Below, in pieces: positions 17,199 through 26,348 of a stretch of 35,768 nucleotides of DNA. Positions within the stretch are counted from its first letter, which is position 1. The number at the start of each line of letters is the position of its first letter. This DNA comes from Burkholderiales bacterium. GTDB taxonomy: Bacteria; Patescibacteriota; Minisyncoccia; Phycocordibacterales; UBA9973. The translations under genes were made by a program, and so were the position numbers. The notes beneath the pieces are model-generated. The model saw nothing but the letters and a program-made list of their open reading frames with translations. It searched no databases and was not told the DNA's origin. The DNA is taken from the NCBI GenBank assembly GCA_023701005.1, contig JAMPXW010000001.1:1-35768 (forward strand), given 5' to 3'.

Positions 17199-18260
17199 AT
17201 GCAAAAGAAAAAAACAAAAAAAGACGACAAAACTATGGGTGTATCAATGTTAGATGATACATTGAAAGCGATACAAGCAAAATTCGGAGAAGGAGCAATA
17301 ATGAAATTTGGTGATTCTCCAAAAGTAGATATAAATGTCATACCTACTGGATCACTCGGATTAGACATGGCGCTCGGCGTCGGAGGAATTCCTCGTGGAA
17401 GAATCATTGAAATATTTGGACCAGAATCTTCCGGCAAGACCACCCTCTCCCTACACATCGTAGCTGAAGCACAAAAACTCGGAGGAGTTTGTGCATACAT
17501 AGATGCTGAACATGCAATGGATCCTGATTATACAAAAAAACTCGGCGTAAACATCGATGACCTTCTCATTTCTCAGCCAGACACAGGAGAACAAGCTTTA
17601 GAAATAGTAGAGAGTCTCGTACGCACGGGTAAGATCGATGTCATCGTCGTCGACTCTGTCGCAGCTCTCACCCCAAAAGACGAAATCGAAGGTGATATGG
17701 GTGCATACCATGTAGGCAAACAAGCAAGACTCATGTCTCAAGCACTTCGTAAATTGACTGCGATAGTGTCTAGAAGTAAAACAGTCGTAATATTCATAAA
17801 TCAAATCAGAATGCAGATAGGTGTGATGTTTGGAAATCCTGAGACTACCCCCGGAGGTAAGGCATTAAAATTTTACACTTCTGTAAGACTCGACATAAGA
17901 AAAATCGCCCAGATCAAAAAAGGCGAAGACATCGTCGGATCTCGCACGCGTGTAAAAGTCGTAAAAAATAAAGTGGCTGCTCCATTCAAACAAACAGAAT
18001 TCGATATCATTTACAATGAAGGAATTTCAAAAGAGGGAGAAATAATAGCCTTGGGAGAGAAATTTAAGATTGTCGAAAAATCAGGAAACTCATATTTCTT
18101 CCTGCCTACCGGCAAGGCAGGTATGCCTAGCAAAGAAGGAAGCGAGAAAATAAAATTAGGTGTGGGTTATGATTCTACCCGTACTTTCTTGAAAGGAGAC
18201 AAAAAAGTATCTGAGCAAATCTTGAAAGACATTCGTAAAAAATTTGCTGAAGAAATTTAA
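17199..18260 (+). CDS. recA: Recombinase RecA (with small C-terminal-region insertion encoded by a palindrome)
   Basis: [65 protein letters not shown]. Confidence 0.98.
   Translation: MQKKKTKKDDKTMGVSMLDDTLKAIQAKFGEGAIMKFGDSPKVDINVIPTGSLGLDMALGVGGIPRGRIIEIFGPESSGKTTLSLHIVAEAQKLGGVCAYIDAEHAMDPDYTKKLGVNIDDLLISQPDTGEQALEIVESLVRTGKIDVIVVDSVAALTPKDEIEGDMGAYHVGKQARLMSQALRKLTAIVSRSKTVVIFINQIRMQIGVMFGNPETTPGGKALKFYTSVRLDIRKIAQIKKGEDIVGSRTRVKVVKNKVAAPFKQTEFDIIYNEGISKEGEIIALGEKFKIVEKSGNSYFFLPTGKAGMPSKEGSEKIKLGVGYDSTRTFLKGDKKVSEQILKDIRKKFAEEI
18101..18121. repeat. Palindrome within recA coding sequence
   Basis: CCTGCCT-ACCGGCA-AGGCAGG, encodes LPTGKAG inside a non-canonical insertion. Confidence 0.8.
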
Positions 18261-18261
18261 C

Positions 18262-18298
18262 AACAAAAAAACGGAAGCAATGCTTCCGTTTTTTTGTT
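18262..18298. terminator. Bidirectional terminator between convergent recA and efp
   Basis: AACAAAAAAACGGAAGCA-A-TGCTTCCGTTTTTTTGTT perfect 18-bp stem with A/T tracts on both sides. Confidence 0.9.
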
Positions 18299-18338
18299 AT
18301 ATCTACTCTATGTATTTAATATATCAATATCTCACTTA

Positions 18339-18911
18339 TTACACCCTCTCGACGTATTCTCCTGTTTCTGTGTTGATACGAATGACGTCTCCCTCTTCTA
18401 TAAACATCGGTGCATTTAATGTAGTTCCATTTTCAAGAGTAATGATCTTGTTGCCTGCCTTTGATGTGTCTCCTCTCACTGCTGGCGGAGCTTCCTTTAC
18501 TTTAAATTCCATTTTAATTGGTAAAGTTATCTTTATAGTTTTTTCTTCACCATCATCATCCCAAACCAATGCTGTGACTGTGCCATTCTCTTTAAAGAAT
18601 TTTCCTGCATCACCCACAAGAGAAGCATCTAACTCAAATCTATTTTTAGGATTATCTATATCACAAAACCAATATTCACCTCTGTTGTGATATAAAAATT
18701 TAACTTCTCGTTTTTCTATATCTGCTTCATCTGCTGTGTCTGAGACATGAAACGTAGCAGCTATCGTTTTACCAGAAATTAAACTTTTTAATTTAACTTG
18801 ATTTTGAGGCTTTCTTTGTTGTGTTCTCGCTACATGAGAATCTACAACTTCGCAAGGTTCATCATTGTGAATGATAATCTTTTTTTCTCTAATTTCGTTA
18901 TATTGAAGCAT
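18339..18911 (-). CDS. efp: Elongation factor P
   Basis: MLQYNEIREKKIIIHNDEPCEVVDSHVARTQQRKPQNQVKLKSLISGKTIAATF... FELDASLVGDAGKFFKENGTV... GDVIRINTETGEYVERV. Confidence 0.93.
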   Translation of the reverse strand: MLQYNEIREKKIIIHNDEPCEVVDSHVARTQQRKPQNQVKLKSLISGKTIAATFHVSDTADEADIEKREVKFLYHNRGEYWFCDIDNPKNRFELDASLVGDAGKFFKENGTVTALVWDDDGEEKTIKITLPIKMEFKVKEAPPAVRGDTSKAGNKIITLENGTTLNAPMFIEEGDVIRINTETGEYVERV

Positions 18912-18934
18912 AATTTTCTTCCTCAATATGCACA

Positions 18935-18961
18935 CTGGTTTAAGATATCCTCTTAAACCAG
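18935..18961. promoter_or_regulatory. Hairpin in the rpsR-efp intergenic region
   Basis: CTGGTTTAAG-ATATCCT-CTTAAACCAG, perfect 10-bp stem, no clear T-tract. Confidence 0.55.
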
Positions 18962-18993
18962 AGTATATATTTGAATTAACTTTGTAATTTATT

Positions 18994-19194
18994 TTATTTA
19001 GCTACGAATGGAAGCAATCCAAGGAATCTAGCATTTTTGACAGCCAAAGCAAGGGAACGTTGGTTTTTTGATGTGACGCCAGTGCGCTTGTGATTCATGA
19101 TCTTACCATTTGGATTTAGAAATTTTTTTAAAATATCTACGTCCTTATAGTCTATATGTTTTATGTTATTTGCTGAAAAATAATCTTGTTTCAT
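18994..19194 (-). CDS. rpsR: Ribosomal protein bS18
   Basis: [51 protein letters not shown]. Confidence 0.96.
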   Translation of the reverse strand: MKQDYFSANNIKHIDYKDVDILKKFLNPNGKIMNHKRTGVTSKNQRSLALAVKNARFLGLLPFVAK

Positions 19195-19218
19195 AATTTA
19201 TTTTATAATTTTTAACTA

Positions 19219-19674
19219 CTAAAAAGGAATATCTTCTGGATTTATATCTTCCTCAGGATATTCGATAGTATCTATCTCTTCAGGTTTTGATGCATTTCCT
19301 TTACTTAAGTCTCCTCCTTGTGAAGAAGGACTTCCCGTGCTTCCACCCTTAGGACCAAATTGTGTACGATCTGCGACGACTTCTGTGCGATACTTCTTTT
19401 CTCCACTATTTTTATCATCCCAACTTCTCGTCTGCATTCTACCTTCGACAAGCATAGAGCTACCCTTTTTCATATATTGGGCAACTGTTTCTGCTTGACG
19501 ACCAAACACAACGACATTGTGATAATCTGTAGATTCTTGGCGAGCGCCATTTTTATCTTTCCAAACACGATTTGTTGCTAAAGAAAAAGTACAAACTTTG
19601 ATTCCGGAAGGAAGTGAACGGAGTTCAGGATCGCGAGTAAGGTTTCCTATTACAATTGCTTTGTTTAGATACAT
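19219..19674 (-). CDS. ssb: Single-stranded DNA-binding protein
   Basis: MYLNKAIVIGNLTRDPELRSLPSGIKVCTFSLATNRVWKD..., acidic C-terminal tail EEDINPEDIPF. Confidence 0.97.
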   Translation of the reverse strand: MYLNKAIVIGNLTRDPELRSLPSGIKVCTFSLATNRVWKDKNGARQESTDYHNVVVFGRQAETVAQYMKKGSSMLVEGRMQTRSWDDKNSGEKKYRTEVVADRTQFGPKGGSTGSPSSQGGDLSKGNASKPEEIDTIEYPEEDINPEDIPF

Positions 19675-19697
19675 AGTTTTATTTGTTAAACTAATAA

Positions 19698-20186
19698 TTA
19701 AGCCGCAACCATAGCATCGATCTCTTTATCTATCTCTTCTTTATCTATTGGTAAAACTGTTTCGTTCTCACCTTCTTTTTTGGAAGATGTTGTCTTTCTT
19801 CTAGAATCTTTGTGAACGAATCTTTTAGCTGCAATAGTATTTTCTCTTATTGTTTTCAAAATTAAAAATCTAAGGAAATTTACATCTAGATCAAGTTTCT
19901 TTTTTAATTCCAAAACTTTATCAGGACTCATTTCAAATTTAACCCAGCCGAAATATGCTGTATCAAATTTATTTCTTATATTTTGAATTACCTTTGTCAT
20001 GGTGTAAGCAAGAGGAATAGTTTTTGGCATTTCATCCGAAATTATTTCTCCACCTAAACTCACAATAAGATCTTTCAAGTTACCATAAACTACAGGCATA
20101 TCTTCTAAAGATATACTAGATAGCAAAAGATAACCGACCTCGTAGATACGAGTATTTGTTTCTACACCTTCAATATTATTCTCCAT
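19698..20186 (-). CDS. rpsF: Ribosomal protein bS6
   Basis: YEVGYLLLSSI..., IPLAYTMTKVIQNIRNKFDTAYFGWVKFEMSPDKVLELKKKLDLDVNFLRFLILK; position rpsF-ssb-rpsR. Confidence 0.88.
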   Translation of the reverse strand: MENNIEGVETNTRIYEVGYLLLSSISLEDMPVVYGNLKDLIVSLGGEIISDEMPKTIPLAYTMTKVIQNIRNKFDTAYFGWVKFEMSPDKVLELKKKLDLDVNFLRFLILKTIRENTIAAKRFVHKDSRRKTTSSKKEGENETVLPIDKEEIDKEIDAMVAA

Positions 20187-20292
20187 TTAACTAAGAATTA
20201 ATTACTTTTTTAATAAAATCTCACCTTGGACCTTTGTGAACTGGATTCAGAGCCAGTTCAAATGAGATAGAAATATAGTAGCAATTTTAAGG

Positions 20293-21150
20293 CTAAATGT
20301 CAAAAAGCTTCTTTGCATTTTCTACGACAACTCTAGCCACCTCCGCTTCAGAAAGACCTTTTATCTCAGCTATTTTTTTAACAATTTCTTTAACAAAAAC
20401 AGGCTCGTTTCTTTCGCCTCTATGAGGCACAGGTGCAACATATGGAGAATCTGTGTCTGTAAGGATCATATCTAATGGCGTTTCTTTTACGACACTTATA
20501 TAGTCACAAATTTCTATTTTGGGTTTATAAGTTATCGGACCAGCAAAAGAAACATAAATTCCTATCTCTACAAATCTTTTCATGTCTTCCACGGTACCAG
20601 CAAAAAAATGAGACACTCCTTTCACATTAGGAAATTGTTTTAACAATTCACAAACATCATAATAAGCGTTTTTTGTTTTATCTTTTGGGTTGTTACGAAT
20701 ATGAAGCATCAATGGTAAATTCAATTCATTGGCAAGTTCTATTTGAGAGATAAAAGCTTTTTTCTGTTTTTCAATACTCTCTTCATCCATATGAAAATAA
20801 TCAAGACCACACTCTCCTATCGCTACTACTTTCCCTTTTTTTACAAGTTCCTTGTATTTTTCTTTATTAAAAATTTCTCCATGAGAAGTGAATTCCTTGC
20901 CTTCATCACCCAGCTCTTCTTTGTCATGAAAAGAAGCGCTCGTGTGAATAGGATGAAGCCCAATAGACGCATAGACTCCCTCTTCATAATCATTCGTCAT
21001 TTCTACAGCTTTTTGTGAAGTATCAAATTGAGTACCAATATTTATGACCCATGTATCTCTGTCTAGCGCGCGATGCATAATGGCGCTTCTTTCTTCTTCA
21101 AATGCTTTGAAATTTATATGTGCATGTATATCTATGTATTTAGGAATCAT
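20293..21150 (-). CDS. TatD family metal-dependent DNase
   Basis: IDIHAHINFKAFEEE..., GLHPIHTS, AIGECGLDYF, LMLHIRN, GVSHFFAGT, LTDTDSPYVAP. Confidence 0.93.
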   Translation of the reverse strand: MIPKYIDIHAHINFKAFEEERSAIMHRALDRDTWVINIGTQFDTSQKAVEMTNDYEEGVYASIGLHPIHTSASFHDKEELGDEGKEFTSHGEIFNKEKYKELVKKGKVVAIGECGLDYFHMDEESIEKQKKAFISQIELANELNLPLMLHIRNNPKDKTKNAYYDVCELLKQFPNVKGVSHFFAGTVEDMKRFVEIGIYVSFAGPITYKPKIEICDYISVVKETPLDMILTDTDSPYVAPVPHRGERNEPVFVKEIVKKIAEIKGLSEAEVARVVVENAKKLFDI

Positions 21151-21160
21151 AAAATTTATT

Positions 21161-22603
21161 CTATTCCTTTCTTAAAAACAATGGGGCTTCTGGCTTTTTA
21201 TTTTCTCTAATTAGTTTCTTTAGTTTCTCATTTGTTTCTGGCATTATCGGATTCAACATTCGTGCAATCGTATATAATTCTAAAACTAAATCTTTTATCA
21301 TCTCCTTCCCTTTCTCTCCGTCTACTTTTATAACTTTGAATGGTTCTGTCTCCTGAATCTTTTTATCTAAGTTTTGAATCTTTTGCCAAATCAAATCTGT
21401 TGCTTTTTGAATATCAAACTTTTCTAAATAAATAAAAAACTCTTCAGGAATAGAATGCTCTGGTATAACAGGACATTTCTCTAAGTATTTTTCTGAAAGC
21501 GTTAATATTCTGGAAGATAAATTGCCCAAACCATTGGCCAAACCTGAATTATAAGAATCTTTAAATCTTTCTAAAGTAAAAGGGCTGTCTTCAAAACTAC
21601 CTACTTCCCTCAAAAGAAAATATCTAAGGGAATCTATGCCATACTCATTTACTATATCTCTAGGATCTATTACATTGCCAAGAGTTTTTGACATTCTTAC
21701 TCCTCCTTCACCTGTTATAAATCCATTCACAACTATCTGATGAGAATTGGGAACTCCTGCCGCAAAAAGCATAGCTTGCCACATAGCACCTTGAAAACGT
21801 GTATTATCTTTACCACAATATTGTGTAGGATTGCCTTCTACCCAATATTTATTAAATTGTTCTTTATTTTCAGGCCAGCCAAGAGTAGAAATATAATTTA
21901 CTAAAGCATCAAACCAGACATACATCACATGGTCTTCGTCTCCTGGAACTTCTACACCCCAAGGCATCTTGCTCTTCAATCTAGAAATAGAAAAATCTTG
22001 CAAACCATTCTTAACAAAAGTCTTTATCTCATTAAAACGAAAATCTGGAATAATAAAATTTGGATTTTTCTCATAAAAATCTAAAAGTTTATCTCCAAAT
22101 TCTGAATATTTGAAAAAATAATTTTCTTCATTAATTATTGAAACTTTTATTCCTGGGTGTTCTTTACATTCATCATTGTCTAACTCTGAATCTGTCTTTT
22201 CACTTTCACAACCTATACAATATTTTGATTCATAATTCTTTTTGTAAATAAAACCGTTTTTTTCAACCAAGCTCCAAAAATATTGAGCAGTCTTCACGTG
22301 ATGTTCGTCTGTGGTACGTACAAAATGTACATCTTCTGTGATGCCAAACATTTTCAACTGTTCTTTGAAGGTTGAAAAACCTTGATCTACAAAATCTTGA
22401 ACATCCAGTCCATTTTCTTTTGCCTTTTCAAAAATTTTAATACCATGCTCATCTGTTCCAGTGTTGAAATACACATCATAACCTTTTAGTTTTTTGTAAC
22501 GAAAAATGGCATCAGCGCGCACGAGCTCAAGTGCATGCCCCATGTGTAGAGGTGCATTTACGTAAGGCAAAGTAGTTGTAAGATAAAAACTATTTTTGTT
22601 CAT
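21161..22603 (-). CDS. metG: Methionyl-tRNA synthetase (start MNKNSFYLTTTLPYVNAPLHMGHAL at 22603)
   Basis: HMGHAL signature, RMSKTLGN (KMSKS-like), FYLTTTLPYVNAPLHMGHALE. Confidence 0.95.
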   Translation of the reverse strand: MNKNSFYLTTTLPYVNAPLHMGHALELVRADAIFRYKKLKGYDVYFNTGTDEHGIKIFEKAKENGLDVQDFVDQGFSTFKEQLKMFGITEDVHFVRTTDEHHVKTAQYFWSLVEKNGFIYKKNYESKYCIGCESEKTDSELDNDECKEHPGIKVSIINEENYFFKYSEFGDKLLDFYEKNPNFIIPDFRFNEIKTFVKNGLQDFSISRLKSKMPWGVEVPGDEDHVMYVWFDALVNYISTLGWPENKEQFNKYWVEGNPTQYCGKDNTRFQGAMWQAMLFAAGVPNSHQIVVNGFITGEGGVRMSKTLGNVIDPRDIVNEYGIDSLRYFLLREVGSFEDSPFTLERFKDSYNSGLANGLGNLSSRILTLSEKYLEKCPVIPEHSIPEEFFIYLEKFDIQKATDLIWQKIQNLDKKIQETEPFKVIKVDGEKGKEMIKDLVLELYTIARMLNPIMPETNEKLKKLIRENKKPEAPLFLRKE

Positions 22604-23687
22604 TGCTTGTTCTGTAAAAAATCTTTTTCTTTTCGATATCACTCAACAATTCCATTATAAACACAGCGACGGGAATGGCTAATACAAGGCCCCAGAATCC
22701 CCCTAATTCAAAACCTATTATAACAGCAAGTATCACAACCAGTGGAGATAATCCCACAACACTCTTGATTATCAAAGGAGAAAACAAGAATGCTTCAAAT
22801 TGATGAATAATCAAATAGGCCCCAGCCACCATAAGGGCGCTAGAAACTCCACCTGAAAGGAAAGAAAAAGAAATGGCTGGAATAACAGCAATAAGTACTC
22901 CATAAGGCACCAACTCCATAGCCCCTGCAATGAGAGCTAAAAGTAATGCATACTGAATTCCTAGAAGAGACAAAACTAAATAAGTCAAAATAGCTATGAG
23001 TATCGCCAAAAGCATTTGACCTTTCATCCACAAAGCTATCTTTCTCCTTGAACGACTCCACAAATCTACTGCATATTCTTCATATTCGATAGGAAGTATT
23101 ATTCTCAAAAAGTTCTCTATCCCCTTTTCTTGAATTGAAAGATAAAAAGAAATAAGAACAATAAGTATGACATTAAAAATGCTACCGAAAGCAACAGACA
23201 AAACTTGGAAAAATCCACCCGAAAGATTTGTGATAAATGCTTTCGAAGTAGCGAGAAGTGAAGTGAGAGAAAGACTATGAGAAAGATTGGTGACAATATC
23301 TTTCGCACCAGCAAAAGCATCATTTTTAAAATAATTTATTAATGCTGAGTCTGGAATATAAGAAGAAAGAAATACAGAAAAATTATAAACTTCTGTTATA
23401 AGCAATGGAACGAAAAGATAAAATATCAATGCCAAAAATGAAATTGAAAATATATATAAAAGAACAACTCCCAAAACTCTATCTATCTTTATCTTTTTAA
23501 AATAAGGAATAGAAGACTCGACAAAAGAAGCTATCATTATAGATGTGAGAATGACTAACACCAAATCTCTCAAAATCCAAATCAAAAAGAACCCGAGGAC
23601 TACTAAAAAGAAACGAATGAACGTTCCAGTGGTTACAGATATATGAGTGATATTAGTCTTCTCAAACATATTAATATAATAACACAA
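22590..23687 (-). CDS. AI-2E family transporter
   Basis: Multi-TM, SPLIIKSVVGLSPLVVILAVIIGFELGGFWGLVLAIPVAVFIMELLSDIE. Confidence 0.88.
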   Translation of the reverse strand: MCYYINMFEKTNITHISVTTGTFIRFFLVVLGFFLIWILRDLVLVILTSIMIASFVESSIPYFKKIKIDRVLGVVLLYIFSISFLALIFYLFVPLLITEVYNFSVFLSSYIPDSALINYFKNDAFAGAKDIVTNLSHSLSLTSLLATSKAFITNLSGGFFQVLSVAFGSIFNVILIVLISFYLSIQEKGIENFLRIILPIEYEEYAVDLWSRSRRKIALWMKGQMLLAILIAILTYLVLSLLGIQYALLLALIAGAMELVPYGVLIAVIPAISFSFLSGGVSSALMVAGAYLIIHQFEAFLFSPLIIKSVVGLSPLVVILAVIIGFELGGFWGLVLAIPVAVFIMELLSDIEKKKIFYRTSNEQK

Positions 23688-23707
23688 AGATATAACTTTA
23701 AAAATAG

Positions 23708-24976
23708 CTAGAATTTTAGTATCTTAGAGAATTTTGTCTTATCCTTAAAAGGCCCAATCAATGCTAAGTTTAACTTTTCATCAGTAAAAATTTCCTTAGC
23801 AATATTTTGTATATCTTTAGCACTAACTTTCCTTATTTCATTTGCTTTTTCTTCCGAACTTTTTATTTCTTTCTTTAATAATTCTTGTCCACCATAAAAA
23901 TTGGCGATATCATCCGTGGATTCCAAAGAAAGCTTCATATTACCTATCAAAAATTCTTTAACTTTATTCAACTCTTCTTCAGAAATTTTTTCTTCTATAA
24001 GCTTTCTGCATTCTTCTAAAACTGCTTCGATAACTTCATAAATCCTTTTATTATCAACCCCGGCAGAAACCTGAAAAAATCCATGATCAGTATAAGCATC
24101 GTTGTAAGCACGCACATAATACCCTACACCCATTTCTTCTCTCAATTTTTGAAAAAGCCTAGAACTCATTCCCCCTCCTAATATTCCTCCCAACAAAGTT
24201 AAAGCTGGTGATTTCTTGGAAACTAAACCAAAACTACGCATAGCCAACACAAAATGAGTCTGATCCGTCTTTTTAAAATTAATTAAAACCTCTGGTTTAT
24301 TTTGCACTTCTTTCACTTTTAATTTCTTCATTTTCTTTCCACGAGGAATTGTTCCGAAAATTTTATTTACTTCTTTCATAACTTCTTTTTCGGAGATACT
24401 ACCTGCGACGACCAAAGTCGTAGCTTCTGGTAAATAATGTTTCTTTTTATAAGAAACAAAATCTGAACGCTTCATATTTAAAATATTTTCTTTTGACCCA
24501 GCAATATTCCAACCAGCTGGCTGATCACCATACAAAAGCTCCATCACCAAATCTTGTACATGACGATTTGGCATGTCTTCATACATATTTATTTCTTCTA
24601 TTATCACACCCTTCTCTTTTTGCATTTCCGTTTCTGGAAAAGTTGAATTCAAATATATATCTGAGACAACATCAAAAATCTGTTTAAAGTGTTTTGCATC
24701 TGACTTAGCATAATATCCTGTATATTCTTGAGCAGTAAAAGCATTGTATTGAGAACCTAAAGCATCTAATTCTTTAGAAATATCTATCGCCTTGGGCCTC
24801 TTTGTCGTGCCCTTAAAACACATGTGCTCTAAAAAATGAGACAAACCATTTATCTTTTTTGTTTCATATTTAGAACCTGCTTCAACCAATACTAAAACAG
24901 TGACCGTCGGATTGTCTTTCATGGGCACTGTAATAACTCTCAAACCATTATGTAAAACTTTTTTAGAATATTTCAT
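23708..24976 (-). CDS. M16 family zinc peptidase (pitrilysin/processing peptidase-like)
   Basis: HFLEH zinc motif in INGLSHFLEHMCFKGTTKR; GGGMSSRLFQKLREEMGVGYYV. Confidence 0.95.
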   Translation of the reverse strand: MKYSKKVLHNGLRVITVPMKDNPTVTVLVLVEAGSKYETKKINGLSHFLEHMCFKGTTKRPKAIDISKELDALGSQYNAFTAQEYTGYYAKSDAKHFKQIFDVVSDIYLNSTFPETEMQKEKGVIIEEINMYEDMPNRHVQDLVMELLYGDQPAGWNIAGSKENILNMKRSDFVSYKKKHYLPEATTLVVAGSISEKEVMKEVNKIFGTIPRGKKMKKLKVKEVQNKPEVLINFKKTDQTHFVLAMRSFGLVSKKSPALTLLGGILGGGMSSRLFQKLREEMGVGYYVRAYNDAYTDHGFFQVSAGVDNKRIYEVIEAVLEECRKLIEEKISEEELNKVKEFLIGNMKLSLESTDDIANFYGGQELLKKEIKSSEEKANEIRKVSAKDIQNIAKEIFTDEKLNLALIGPFKDKTKFSKILKF

Positions 24977-24983
24977 TTATATT

Positions 24984-26294
24984 TTAACTTATCTTTTCTT
25001 GTATATAATTTTTTAAATTAGAAACTTTCACTCTTTCTTGTTTACCGGTATCTCTGTCGCGTACTGTCACTGCATCATCTGTCAAAGTGTCGAAATCTAT
25101 GACGATACAAAATGGTGTACCTATTTCATCTTGTCTGCGATACCTTTTACCTATATTTCCATTATCATCCCAAACAACTCTTCCAAATTCTGCTTTAAGT
25201 GGAGCAAAAACTTTTGTATTCGCATATTCTACAAGCTCTGGCTTATTTTTAAGTAAAGGAGAGACAGCACAAATGACTGGAGCGATAGAGGGTTTGAATT
25301 TCAAATATGATCTAGCCTCATCTCCCTCACCCTCTTCATTATAAGCAGACAAAAGTATTGTTAATAGTGCACGCCCAACCCCAAAAGTAGGTTCTATAAC
25401 ATGGGGAATTATTTTTTCTCCCTTTTCTTCATCTACATAATCAAGTTTATGATTCTTCAAATCAAAATCTGTTCTATAAGCTATACCGAAAAGTTCTTTT
25501 TGTCCAAAAGGAAATTCAAATTCAAAATCTATGGTTCTAGATGAATAATGCGCTCTATCCCCATCTCCTATCTCTATCTCATGAACTTTATTCATATCTA
25601 TTCCTACTTCTTCCATCCAATCAAGCATCTCTTCTCTCCAATATTCAAAATACTTTTCCCAATCTTCTTTTCTTACAAAATATTCTATCTCCATTTGTTC
25701 AAATTCTCGAACACGAAAAATAAAATCTCGAGGAGTTATTTCATTTCTAAAAGCTTTACCTATCTGAGCCATGCCAAAAGGAAGCTTGGGATGAAAAGCA
25801 TCCACGGTATTCTTGAAATTTACAAACATACCCTGAGCTGTCTCTGGACGTAAATAAGAAACAGCCGAAGAATCATCTGAAGCTCCCACTCTGGTCTGAA
25901 ACATCATGTTAAATTTTTTAGCTTCAATTAATTTACCACCACACGAAGCACATTTATCTTTAGATTCTAATTGATCCGTTCTAAATTTTTCTTTACATTT
26001 TTCACACTCAACCATAGGGTCTGCAAAATTTGCAACATGTCCGGCATTTTGCCAAACTTCTTGGCGCATCAAGATAGCAGCATCGATACCATACATGTCT
26101 CTGCGAGAATCAACAAATTTTTTCCACCAAGACTGTTTTATGTTATTTACCAAAGCAACACCAAAATGACCAAGATCCCAAGTACCTGCCAACCCCCCAT
26201 ATATTTCTGAACCAGAAAATACAAACCCTCTCCTTTTGCAAAGAGAAACAATCTTTTCCATTAAAATATTTTCCTTTTCTTTTTTATCTTGCAT
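24984..26294 (-). CDS. glyS: Glycyl-tRNA synthetase (homodimeric class II)
   Basis: RRGFVFSGSEIYGGLAGTWDLGHFGVALVNNIKQSWW..., RPETAQGMFVNFKN, QIGKAFRNEITPRDFIFRVREFEQMEIEYF. Confidence 0.96.
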   Translation of the reverse strand: MQDKKEKENILMEKIVSLCKRRGFVFSGSEIYGGLAGTWDLGHFGVALVNNIKQSWWKKFVDSRRDMYGIDAAILMRQEVWQNAGHVANFADPMVECEKCKEKFRTDQLESKDKCASCGGKLIEAKKFNMMFQTRVGASDDSSAVSYLRPETAQGMFVNFKNTVDAFHPKLPFGMAQIGKAFRNEITPRDFIFRVREFEQMEIEYFVRKEDWEKYFEYWREEMLDWMEEVGIDMNKVHEIEIGDGDRAHYSSRTIDFEFEFPFGQKELFGIAYRTDFDLKNHKLDYVDEEKGEKIIPHVIEPTFGVGRALLTILLSAYNEEGEGDEARSYLKFKPSIAPVICAVSPLLKNKPELVEYANTKVFAPLKAEFGRVVWDDNGNIGKRYRRQDEIGTPFCIVIDFDTLTDDAVTVRDRDTGKQERVKVSNLKNYIQEKIS

Positions 26295-26318
26295 TTTTTT
26301 ATTTTAATTTTTTATCTT

Positions 26319-26348
26319 ATAAGCTACCAGCTAAAACATAAAAGCTAT
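26319..26348. repeat. Diverged copy of the AGCTTTTAGCTGAT-type repeat between genes
   Basis: Reverse complement ATAGCTTTTATGTTTTAGCTGGTAGCTTAT resembles the repeats inside ileS. Confidence 0.55.

Noticed and set aside
18244-18690. 148-aa plus-strand ORF after recA
   Set aside because: Overlaps the recA terminator and is antisense to efp, which is clearly the real gene.
20237-20260. Hairpin TGAACTGG-ATTCAGAG-CCAGTTCA upstream of rpsF as an S6:S18 autoregulatory leader
   Set aside because: Position fits, but I could not identify the diagnostic conserved CCG-containing loop; needs an Rfam search.
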